A stretch of 6,108 nt of DNA from Candidatus Methanophagales archaeon (lineage in GTDB: Archaea; Halobacteriota; Syntropharchaeia; Alkanophagales; Methanospirareceae), in NCBI GenBank assembly GCA_030621535.1, contig JAUXHM010000073.1, positions 1 through 6,108 on the forward strand. Direction: 5' to 3'. Within the stretch, counting starts at the first letter, position 1. Each line of letters opens with the position of its first letter. Made by a program: the position numbers and the translations under genes. Below are positions 1-5,239 of the stretch, one piece after another. Under the pieces are notes generated by a model, which was not told where the DNA came from, searched no databases, and saw only the letters and a program-made list of their open reading frames with translations.

Positions 1-1638
1 GGAGTAAACATCACGGGGCGGCTGAACGTTGACCTTTTCAAACTCGCAAAGCGCGATCTGGACAGCGTGAAGGTGAAGAAACTGGAAAATGTAGCCGAAT
101 ACCTTGGCGTGATGAAGAAAAGCGAAAGAGTAAATTTAACGCCACGGGAGATTACCGACTACTGGGTTGACGCTTCGCCGTCGTCTGCCGCGCGACAGCA
201 GCTATACGAATACGCAAAAGCGGATGCAGTCAGCACGCTAGGCATCGCGGAGAAGATGCTGCCACTGCAAATTGAACTTTCTAAGATGATCGGCTATCCT
301 CTGGACGAGGTAGCAAAGATGGGGCGAGGCAGGCAGGTAGAAGCGTTTTTAACCGCAGAAGCATTCAAAAAAGGCGAACTGGTGCCACCAAAGCGAGGAG
401 CGGAAAAGACCTTCGAGGGTGGATTCGTACTCCCTCCGGAAAAGGGCTTGCACGAGAATGTTATCGCCCTTGACTTCTCTTCTATGTACCCCACCATCAT
501 GATTTCCTTTAACATCTCACCCGATACATTCGTAGAAGCCCGGGGTGCGGAACCCGAATCGAATTTACATATCGCACCAGAGGTAGGCTATGCATTCAGA
601 AAAACGCCGGATGGATTCTTTAAACGAATAATGAGCGATTTAATCGCACGAAGAAGAGCGATAAAGGCGGAAATGAAGAAACACGACAAAAAATCCGGTC
701 AATATCGGTTGCTGGACATACAACAGCAGAGTATCAAAATCCTCACGAACAGCTTCTATGGATATACGGGATGGAGCGCAGCGAAATTTTACAAACGCGA
801 ATGCGCTGAAGCGACAACGGCATGGGGGCGACATTTTATAAAGCGCACAGTGGAGGTAGCGGAGAAGCTCGGATTTGATGTTATCTATGGAGATACCGAC
901 AGCATATTCGCGAAACTCCCTCTCGCGCCTGATGCAGCGGCAAAAGAAGGAGATATAAAAGCGGCGACGTGGGAGAAAGCGAGAGAAGTTTCAGCGCGTA
1001 TTTCCGAGGAGCTTCCGCTTGAACTCGAGATACAGGACTTCTTTAAAGCTATTTTCTTTACGGGAAAGAAGAAGAGATACGCAGCGCTTACCGACAAAGG
1101 CGAAATCATAGTTCGCGGCCTGGAAGTGCGCCGTGGGGACTGGTGCGAGCTGGCGAAGGAAGTGCAGACGAAGGTGATCGAACTCATATTAAAACAAAAA
1201 GACCCTGAGGCTGCGGCAAAATATGCTAAAACCGCCATACAGGACGTAAAAGAGGGAAAAATATCCATAGACCAGTTAACGATTTACAAGACGCTCACCA
1301 GAAAGATAAGTAGCTATGAGACAAAGCAAGCGCACGTTATGGCGGCAGAAAGAGCTTTAACTTCGTCCTCGCGCATTGTATACGAAGTTGGCTCGAAAAT
1401 CCCGTATGTGATAATAAAAGGCGCGGGGAAGACGAGCGACCGCGCTTTCCCCGTGGATGTTATAGAGAGAAGCGAAGGGGGCGAAATAACCGCAGATGGG
1501 CGAACATACCAGATTGACAGCTCGTATTACGTCCAGCATCAGCTGATACCGGTTGCGCACCGAGTGCTGCAACTTTTTGGCTATGACCTCTCTTCTTTTG
1601 ATGATATGCGCCAGAAGACGTTAGGTCATTGGTTTTGA
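1..1638 (+). CDS. polB: Family B DNA polymerase, C-terminal 545 residues (5' end outside window)
   Basis: This is a DNA-dependent DNA polymerase with a 3'-5' proofreading domain, used in replication or repair. The frame is open to base 1, so the N-terminal and most exonuclease residues lie outside the window; the ATG at 67 is internal. Numbering from the first codon, an Exo III motif of YxxxD form is at 71-75 and a YxGG-like linker (FEGG) at 138-141. Polymerase motif A (DFSSMYPTI) begins at 158, motif B (KxLTNSFYG) at 246 and motif C (YGDTDS) at 296. The thumb KKKRY motif is near 356-360. All palm catalytic aspartates are present, so the enzyme should be active. Archaeal PolB proteins are usually about 780-930 residues, so roughly a third is missing to the left. 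The protein ends in a PIP-box (separate entry). The gene stops 70 bases before the histone start, and I see no clear terminator between them. The B1/B3 subtype cannot be decided from this part. Confidence 0.96.
   Translation, partial: GVNITGRLNVDLFKLAKRDLDSVKVKKLENVAEYLGVMKKSERVNLTPREITDYWVDASPSSAARQQLYEYAKADAVSTLGIAEKMLPLQIELSKMIGYPLDEVAKMGRGRQVEAFLTAEAFKKGELVPPKRGAEKTFEGGFVLPPEKGLHENVIALDFSSMYPTIMISFNISPDTFVEARGAEPESNLHIAPEVGYAFRKTPDGFFKRIMSDLIARRRAIKAEMKKHDKKSGQYRLLDIQQQSIKILTNSFYGYTGWSAAKFYKRECAEATTAWGRHFIKRTVEVAEKLGFDVIYGDTDSIFAKLPLAPDAAAKEGDIKAATWEKAREVSARISEELPLELEIQDFFKAIFFTGKKKRYAALTDKGEIIVRGLEVRRGDWCELAKEVQTKVIELILKQKDPEAAAKYAKTAIQDVKEGKISIDQLTIYKTLTRKISSYETKQAHVMAAERALTSSSRIVYEVGSKIPYVIIKGAGKTSDRAFPVDVIERSEGGEITADGRTYQIDSSYYVQHQLIPVAHRVLQLFGYDLSSFDDMRQKTLGHWF
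1612..1635 (+). other. C-terminal PCNA-interacting (PIP) box of PolB
   Basis: The last eight residues of the polymerase are QKTLGHWF, which fits the PIP consensus Q-x-x-(L/I/M)-x-x-aromatic-aromatic exactly. It sits at the extreme C-terminus, where PIP boxes of archaeal replication enzymes usually lie. This implies tethering of the polymerase to the sliding clamp. The motif match is seen directly; the interaction is inferred. Confidence 0.65.
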
Positions 1639-1661
1639 TGGTGTTTTAGAGGTCTGACAAC

Positions 1662-1676
1662 CGAAAGCTTTATATA
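1662..1676 (+). promoter_or_regulatory. BRE/TATA promoter of the histone gene
   Basis: A purine-rich BRE-like stretch (cgaaag, 1662-1667) runs into ctttatata (1668-1676), a near-ideal archaeal TATA box. With the usual 25-27 base spacing, transcription would begin near 1697-1700. That leaves a leader of only about 10 bases before the ATG at 1709. The leader contains gtgat (1700-1704), a partial match to the archaeal anti-Shine-Dalgarno complement GGAGGTGAT. Such a strong box fits an abundant protein such as a histone. Confidence 0.72.
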
Positions 1677-1708
1677 CCCCTTTGTATTATGTAATCACAG
1701 TGATAGGA

Positions 1709-1909
1709 ATGACTGAAATACCAACAGCACCTGTAACCAGGTTAATGAGAAACGCCGGAGCAGAGAGAGTCAGCGAAGATGCGAGTCAGGCATTGGTAGA
1801 GGTATTAGAAGAATACGGTGAAAAAGTAGCGGCAAAATCCGTAAGCCTCGCCAAACATGCCGGAAGGAAGACAGTGAAAGCAGAAGACGTCTTGGAAGCA
1901 GTAGCATAG
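1709..1909 (+). CDS. Archaeal histone, 66 residues
   Basis: This is a DNA-packaging protein of the HMf family; such proteins dimerise and stack to wrap DNA. The product begins MTEIPTAPVTRLMRNAGAER and matches the family throughout. It has the IPxAPxxR start, the AGAERVS turn into helix 2, the long central helix with LEEYGEKVA, and the AGRKTVKAEDV C-terminal turn. DNA-contact residues R11, R20, R53, K54 and T55 correspond to R10, R19, R52, K53 and T54 of HMfB. H50 and D60 correspond to the dimer-dimer interface pair. The protein ends at LEAVA, about five residues short of HMfB, lacking its basic RRFKK-like tail. I chose the ATG at 1709 over a TTG at 1682, because the TTG lies at the end of the promoter and upstream of the expected transcript start. 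It is a single-gene unit with its own promoter and terminator. Confidence 0.95.
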   Translation: MTEIPTAPVTRLMRNAGAERVSEDASQALVEVLEEYGEKVAAKSVSLAKHAGRKTVKAEDVLEAVA

Positions 1910-1921
1910 AAAAAAAAGTAG

Positions 1922-1971
1922 AATAAAGGGGAACTATAAAACATACAAAATTTACCCCTTTTATTTTTTTT
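1922..1971 (+). terminator. Hairpin plus T-tract terminator after the histone gene
   Basis: The left arm aataaagggg (1922-1931) pairs with ccccttttatt (1955-1965), with one bulged base. The loop is about 23 bases. Eight T residues follow (1964-1971). The site begins 13 bases after the histone stop, which supports termination of a short monocistronic transcript. Archaeal polymerase mainly needs the T-tract, so the contribution of the stem is uncertain. Confidence 0.65.
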
Positions 1972-2000
1972 GTATATAAGGTATAGCTTCTACCTATTTA

Positions 2001-2127
2001 GGACGCAGATTTACGCGGATTTACGCAGAAAACTATTTCCTCAAATTATCAAATGCCTTACGTTTAACTTCCGGTTTAGTGCCAAAATTAAGTTTAAAAT
2101 CCTGATTATCTGCGTTCATCTGCGTCC
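2001..2127. repeat. Imperfect-palindrome intergenic repeat, GGACGCAGAT ends
   Basis: The left end starts ggacgcagatttacgcggat (2001-2020). The right end (2108-2127) is its reverse complement at 17 of 20 positions. The left arm also holds an exact 10-base tandem period (acgcagattt, acgcggattt, acgcag). The middle, about 2030-2102, is AT-rich. Sequences of this acgcagatttacgcggat type recur as dispersed intergenic repeats in many prokaryotic genomes and often create spurious reading frames. Here one (1970-2197) would read through it. It lies in the convergent gap between the histone terminator and the 3' end of nadM. No transposase or target duplication is visible. Confidence 0.7.
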
Positions 2128-2155
2128 GATTATCAAAAATTATTCTTTCTTGCTG

Positions 2156-2674
<519 letters not shown>

Positions 2675-2704
2675 TTATTTTATTTTGTTTCTCCTGCCAT
2701 AAGA

Positions 2705-2740
2705 AAAAAATTTAAAAACACGAATTTATTATAAACCGAA
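2705..2740 (+). promoter_or_regulatory. Probable promoter region of the DJ-1 operon, shared with divergent nadM
   Basis: A purine-rich stretch (agaaaaaaa) precedes tttaaaaa (2711-2718), a plausible TATA box. It would place the plus-strand start near 2741 and a leader of about 28 bases carrying the site agaggt (2755-2760). The box is nearly self-complementary (tttttaaa on the other strand), so it could also serve nadM. A second A/T candidate is tttattataaa (2725-2735). Which box serves which gene cannot be settled by eye. Confidence 0.42.
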
Positions 2741-2768
2741 ACAGATATAACTAAAGAGGTAAGAAAAA

Positions 2769-3314
2769 ATGGCTGTCGTTGTATTTTTGGCTACGGGATT
2801 TGAAGAGATAGAAGCCATGGGTATTGTGGACACACTCAGAAGGGCGGGGATAGAGGTTGTGATTGCAGGTCTTCAAACGGGCGCTATCGAAGGCGGGCAT
2901 GGGGTTAAGGTGGTTTCGGATAGAGAAATAGAAGGGATTAATATCGAGGATTTTGATGCGGTCGTTTTGCCCGGTGGGTCTCCCGGGTACGTGAATCTGG
3001 GTAACGACAAGCGCGTTTTGGATGCGGTGAGAAAAGCATTTGAACTCGGTAAAGTCGTTGCAGCTATCTGTGCTGCGCCTTCGGTATTGGCAAAAGCGGG
3101 GATTTTAGAGGGCAAAAAAGCGACGATTTATCCTGGTTTGGAAACCACTTTAGCCGGTGCAAAACACATCAATGAGCGAGTGGTAGTGGATGGTAAGATA
3201 ATCACCAGTCAGGGTCCGGGGACTACGCTTGAATTCGGCGTTAAACTGGTCGAGATATTAGCGGGAGAGAAGAGCGCACGCGAACTTAAGGATAGTCTCA
3301 TAGCGAACTTTTAG
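2769..3314 (+). CDS. DJ-1/YajL-like protein of the DJ-1/PfpI superfamily (181 residues)
   Basis: This is a cytoplasmic single-domain protein of the DJ-1/ThiJ/PfpI fold. Members are described as oxidative-stress chaperones or deglycases, and the exact reaction is debated. FLATGFEEIEA (6-16) is the DJ-1 signature with the conserved acid E15, equivalent to E18 of DJ-1. VVLPGG is at 65-70. The nucleophile elbow AAICAAP places the reactive cysteine at C101. TSQGPGTTLEFG near the C-terminus is shared with DJ-1 and YajL and separates this protein from PfpI-type proteases. The position of DJ-1 H126 appears to be Y121 (ATIYPG), as YajL also lacks histidine there, so a classical protease triad is unlikely. 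The site agaggt lies eight bases before the ATG. It is the first gene of a three-gene unit; the next start is only 17 bases past its stop. Confidence 0.92.
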   Translation: MAVVVFLATGFEEIEAMGIVDTLRRAGIEVVIAGLQTGAIEGGHGVKVVSDREIEGINIEDFDAVVLPGGSPGYVNLGNDKRVLDAVRKAFELGKVVAAICAAPSVLAKAGILEGKKATIYPGLETTLAGAKHINERVVVDGKIITSQGPGTTLEFGVKLVEILAGEKSARELKDSLIANF

Positions 3315-3331
3315 ACGTAGCTACTGGGAAA

Positions 3332-3577
3332 ATGAAAATAACAACGTGGGTGGGTGTTGCGGTATTCCTCGTGGGCATACTGATTATGGGTGCGTATAGC
3401 ATGTATCCGCTTTTCAACTCAGAAGCAGAAGAATCCACGATACTGCTTGGAATAAAAGTCAGCATCGCAATGATGGCTATCGGCGCAGCTATTTTAATAA
3501 TAACAATGAGTGTTGAGAGATACAAAGAATGGAAGAAAATGAAAGAGGAAATAAGTGAGGAGGAATTGAGACCATGA
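3332..3577 (+). CDS. Small membrane protein with two transmembrane helices (81 residues)
   Basis: I do not recognise a family. Two hydrophobic segments are clear. TM1 is at about 5-24 (WVGVAVFLVGILIMGAYSMY) and TM2 at about 37-60 (ILLGIKVSIAMMAIGAAILI...). They are joined by a short acidic loop, FNSEAEES. The C-terminal tail from about 62 is strongly charged and probably cytoplasmic, giving a hairpin with both ends inside. The start lies 17 bases after the DJ-1-like gene, with only a weak ggga (3326-3329) ahead of it. The stop overlaps the YbjQ-family start as ATGA, which points to translational coupling and perhaps a physical partnership. The coding call rests on coherent membrane topology and tight operon spacing. 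Function is unknown. Confidence 0.78.
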   Translation: MKITTWVGVAVFLVGILIMGAYSMYPLFNSEAEESTILLGIKVSIAMMAIGAAILIITMSVERYKEWKKMKEEISEEELRP

Positions 3578-3900
3578 CCATGAGCATGATAGTTGTAAAT
3601 ACGGATTTTGTCCCCGGAAAGGAGATAGCAGAGGTTTTAGGGATTGTGAAAGGAAACGTGATTCAAGCGAAACATCTTGGCAAGGATATAGCCGCTGGAT
3701 TTAGGCATATTGTCGGCGGTGAGATAAAGGAATACACGGAGATGATGAGTGAGGCGAGGGAAATAGCATTGAAGAGGATGACAGGGAAGGCGGAGGAGAT
3801 GGGTGCGGGCGCAATCGTAAATGTGAGGTTTATGACTTCGATGGTGATGACTGGTGCCGCGGAAATACTCGCATACGGGACTGCGGTGAAGTTGAGGTGA
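3574..3900 (+). CDS. YbjQ/UPF0145 family protein (108 residues)
   Basis: This is a small soluble protein of the YbjQ (DUF74, UPF0145) family. The fold is known to form ring-like oligomers, but the biochemical role is not established; some annotations suggest metal binding. Family hallmarks are visible: LGIVKGNVIQAKHLGKDI, then AGFRHIVGGEIKEYTEMM, matching the usual AGIRDIVGGRxxxYE core, then AREIALKRM and GAGAIVNVRF. The end, ILAYGTAVKLR, matches the usual GTAVK finish. Length equals the usual 105-110. Three methionines crowd the start (3574, 3580, 3586). The ribosome-binding site gaggagg (3557-3563) is ten bases before 3574, and the ATGA overlap with the membrane gene favours that codon. Coupling with a two-helix membrane protein suggests that this protein acts near the membrane (inference). 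Confidence 0.91.
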   Translation: MTMSMIVVNTDFVPGKEIAEVLGIVKGNVIQAKHLGKDIAAGFRHIVGGEIKEYTEMMSEAREIALKRMTGKAEEMGAGAIVNVRFMTSMVMTGAAEILAYGTAVKLR

Positions 3901-3924
3901 AGTAAGACCAGTAATAAATTGCAA

Positions 3925-4013
3925 TTAATAAACCACGAGATTTCACGAGATTAACACAAGACCAGAAATCTGAGATTTTTCTCGTGAAAATCTGTGTAAT
4001 CTGGTGGTTAATA
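3925..4013. repeat. Second imperfect-palindrome intergenic repeat, AACCACGAGATT ends
   Basis: The left arm holds aaccacgagatttcacgaga (3931-3950). The right arm (about 3981-4010) reads on the other strand as aaccaccagattacacagat, about 80 percent identical with one gap. The arm contains an internal near-tandem unit (cacgagatt twice). This belongs to the widespread accacagatttcacagatt class of dispersed repeats and differs in sequence from the repeat at 2001. It sits just after the YbjQ stop and ends about 45 bases before the acylphosphatase TATA box. It could fold into a long hairpin and act as an RNA end or boundary. Confidence 0.62.
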
Positions 4014-4054
4014 ATTTTCGGAATGACTATAATATCCTCCAAATCCGGAAACGC

Positions 4055-4070
4055 CGAATATTTTTTATAT
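4055..4070 (+). promoter_or_regulatory. BRE/TATA promoter of the acylphosphatase gene
   Basis: The sequence cgaata followed by ttttttatat (4061-4070) resembles an archaeal BRE plus TATA box. The predicted transcript start is near 4093, leaving about ten bases before the ATG at 4103. No Shine-Dalgarno-like sequence lies in that interval (ttttataacc), so the mRNA is probably leaderless or nearly so. Confidence 0.55.
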
Positions 4071-4102
4071 TGCATTGCTTTTTTTATTATTGTTTTATAA
4101 CC

Positions 4103-4387
4103 ATGGACTCAAAAGTAAGGGCACACGTGTTTGTCAAAGGGCGAGTGCAAGGAGTTCTATTTAGACATACAACCAAAGAGGAAGCGAATCTGCGGGCGGT
4201 AAAGGGCTGGGTAAGAAATCTGGAAGATGGAAGAGTGGAAGCGGTATTTGAAGGAACAAAGGAAAAAGTAGATGAACTGATAGAATATTGTCATTATGGG
4301 CCTCCAGTGGCGAAGGTGTCGTCGGTAAAGGTTACATGGGGGGAATATACGGGTGAGTTTAAAAATTTTTACATTCGATATCGGTAA
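4103..4387 (+). CDS. acyP: Acylphosphatase (94 residues)
   Basis: This small cytoplasmic enzyme hydrolyses the carboxyl-phosphate bond of acylphosphates. The signature GRVQGVLFR (13-21) forms the phosphate-binding loop with catalytic R21. GWVRNLEDGRVEAVFEG (35-51) supplies the conserved asparagine N39 that positions the water. PPVAKVSSV and the C-terminal FYIRYR complete the family pattern. The length equals the usual 90-98. The frame remains open upstream to a GTG at 4004, but that extension would run through the promoter and lacks homology, so the ATG at 4103 is chosen. It follows a likely leaderless promoter. The next gene starts 75 bases downstream on the same strand with no obvious promoter, so read-through into the MNT/HEPN pair is possible. 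Confidence 0.94.
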   Translation: MDSKVRAHVFVKGRVQGVLFRHTTKEEANLRAVKGWVRNLEDGRVEAVFEGTKEKVDELIEYCHYGPPVAKVSSVKVTWGEYTGEFKNFYIRYR

Positions 4388-4407
4388 ATGCTTCTAAGAG
4401 GACAGAA

Positions 4408-4479
4408 ATGAATAAATGGAATAAAGAAATAAAAAGAATAAAGAAGGGCAACGAGGTGGAAAATGGACAAAAAACTTGA
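4408..4479 (+). CDS. Possible 23-codon leader ORF ahead of the MNT gene (doubtful)
   Basis: ATG at 4408 follows agagga (4397-4402) at a workable five-base spacing and opens 23 codons. The peptide is lysine-rich, MNKWNKEIKRIKKGNEVENG and a few more. It stops 17 bases inside the MNT gene in a different frame. Either it is a chance frame in purine-rich DNA or it is a short translated leader that influences MNT translation. There is no homology support. Confidence 0.2.
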   Translation: MNKWNKEIKRIKKGNEVENGQKT

Positions 4480-4759
4480 AGAAATCATAAATATCATCAA
4501 AGCAAATAAGAACTTCCTGGAGGAGAAGTACAAGGTAAAAGAGATAGGTGTGTTCGGCTCTTTTGTACGCGGTGAGCAAAAGAGGGGGAGTGACGTGGAT
4601 GTCCTTGTGGACTTTTATGAAGTGCCTGACCTCTTTAAATTCATCAGCCTTGAACGGTATCTCCAAAGGATTTTGAAGAAAAAAGTTGACCTCGTAAGAA
4701 AGCCAGTAGTGAGGAAAGAGCTGAAGAAAAGAATCTTGAGCGAGGCGGTGTATGTATGA
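4463..4759 (+). CDS. mntA: MNT-type minimal nucleotidyltransferase, antitoxin of the HEPN pair (98 residues)
   Basis: This is a minimal polymerase-beta-fold nucleotidyltransferase. In studied pairs MntA neutralises HepT by adding AMP units to a tyrosine of the toxin. The catalytic motif is intact: GSFVRG at 32-37, then SDVDVLVDF at 43-51 giving metal-binding D44 and D46. The third acidic residue is D76 in KKKVDLV. A helical N-terminus and a basic C-terminal tail complete the usual length of about 100. Gaggtg (4453-4458) lies four bases before the ATG. The stop overlaps the next start as ATGA, typical of this gene pair. Residues are strongly lysine- and glutamate-rich and the DNA is AT-richer than the polymerase region, which suggests a mobile origin. 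An active enzyme is inferred from the complete motif. Confidence 0.93.
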   Translation: MDKKLEEIINIIKANKNFLEEKYKVKEIGVFGSFVRGEQKRGSDVDVLVDFYEVPDLFKFISLERYLQRILKKKVDLVRKPVVRKELKKRILSEAVYV

Positions 4760-5109
4760 AAAGGGACTATAAACTCTATATAAAGGACATGCTTGAATGC
4801 ATTGTGAAGATAGACGAATTTGTAGGCGATATGAGCTATGAAGAGTTTGTGAAGGACGATAAAACCTCAAGTGCTGTGGTAAGGAAGCTTGAAATCATGG
4901 GAGAAGCATCCAAAAATGTTCCAAGAGAAATAACCAGGAAATATAAAGAAATCCCGTGGAGTGACGTAGCGAAAATGCGAGATAAGATTATTCATTTTTA
5001 TTTTGGCGTTGACTATAAAATCGTTTGGAAGGTGATAAAGGAGCGTCTACCCATACTTAAACGACAAATCGAAGCACTTCTTAAGGATGCGGAGGGGAAA
5101 GAATTATGA
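4756..5109 (+). CDS. hepT: HEPN-domain HepT-like ribonuclease toxin (117 residues)
   Basis: This is a DUF86/HepT-like HEPN protein, an all-helical dimeric RNase that acts as the toxin of the MNT pair. The active motif RDKIIHFY gives R75, H80 and Y82 (Rx4HxY). The following FGVDYKIVW is the usual continuation, commonly seen as YFGVDLEIVW. The tyrosine corresponds to the residue modified by MntA in characterised systems, so both catalytic and regulatory residues are present. The KLEIMGEASKNVP segment at 44-56 is another family hallmark. It is translationally coupled to MNT by ATGA. It ends in another ATGA overlap with a third, broken frame, showing that the unit once had a further cistron. Known HepT lengths are 110-145, so this copy looks complete. 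Confidence 0.93.
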   Translation: MKRDYKLYIKDMLECIVKIDEFVGDMSYEEFVKDDKTSSAVVRKLEIMGEASKNVPREITRKYKEIPWSDVAKMRDKIIHFYFGVDYKIVWKVIKERLPILKRQIEALLKDAEGKEL

Positions 5110-5165
5110 AACCTTTCTCCACGATTGCCATACCACACAGAGGGATTGAAAAAACTCTTGAGTAG
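5106..5165 (+). pseudogene. Broken third cistron after hepT, probable N-terminal stub of a DUF499 ATPase
   Basis: The ATG at 5106 overlaps the hepT stop (ATGA) and has a strong ribosome-binding site ggagg (5092-5096) nine bases upstream. The frame reads MKPFSTIAIPHRGIEKTLE and stops at TAG 5163. From memory, DUF499 ATP-binding proteins of archaeal defence loci begin almost like this (M-x-P-F-x-x-x-A-x-P-H-x-D-I-L-x-G-x-L). Similarity would cover about the first 12 residues and then be lost. DUF499 proteins are around a thousand residues, so nearly all would be deleted. The gap of about 75 bases before SepCysS holds no remaining coding similarity that I can see. The alternative is a genuine 19-residue peptide or chance similarity. 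The start signals are observed; the family assignment is inference. Confidence 0.42.
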
Positions 5166-5194
5166 CAAACCTTGGTAAAAAACTCTCTACGGGA

Positions 5195-5213
5195 AAAATT
5201 AGCTTGTTTATTT
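5195..5213 (+). promoter_or_regulatory. Weak candidate promoter for SepCysS
   Basis: An A-rich stretch (aaaaat) precedes gtttattt (5206-5213), a loose TATA match. It would put the transcript start near 5233-5236, a few bases before the ATG at 5240. Nothing stronger is visible in the gap after hepT. SepCysS is a housekeeping gene and would need a promoter independent of the toxin pair. Confidence 0.28.
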
Positions 5214-5239
5214 GAAGTTGGTAAAATGGACAGGATGAA

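Noticed and set aside
67..69. ATG as the start of the DNA polymerase gene
   Set aside because: The same frame stays open to base 1 and its residues (GVNITGRLNVDLFKLAKRDL) continue the exonuclease-domain sequence, so the ATG is an internal methionine of a truncated gene.
294..1572. Minus-strand frames at 294-515, 640-834, 885-1268 and 1357-1572
   Set aside because: They lie antisense inside the polymerase gene, whose motifs are complete, and their low-complexity serine/cysteine/phenylalanine-rich products resemble no family I know.
2001..2028. Possible CRISPR array because of the 10-base tandem period
   Set aside because: The units are 10 bases with no unique spacers and only three copies; the arms are inverted rather than direct across the element.
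2873..3525. Minus-strand frames at 2873-3115 and 3298-3525
   Set aside because: They are antisense to the DJ-1-like gene and the membrane protein gene, both supported by motifs or topology and by operon spacing.
3637..4075. Minus-strand frames at 3637-3924 and 3830-4075
   Set aside because: The first is antisense to the YbjQ gene and the second crosses the palindromic repeat; neither has family features or start signals.
4004..4102. 33-codon N-terminal extension of acylphosphatase from a GTG at 4004
   Set aside because: It would be translated from inside the repeat and across the TATA box, and acylphosphatases start close to the position of the ATG at 4103.
4394..4870. 158-codon minus-strand frame
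   Set aside because: It is antisense to the MNT/HEPN pair, whose catalytic motifs and overlapping stop/start are clear; its phenylalanine/leucine-rich product is what lysine/glutamate-rich sense codons give in reverse.
5163..5239. Possible tRNA or small RNA gene in the gap before SepCysS
   Set aside because: No acceptor stem, TTCGA-type T-loop or stable cloverleaf could be folded by eye; the gap is AT-rich and best explained as degraded sequence plus a weak promoter.
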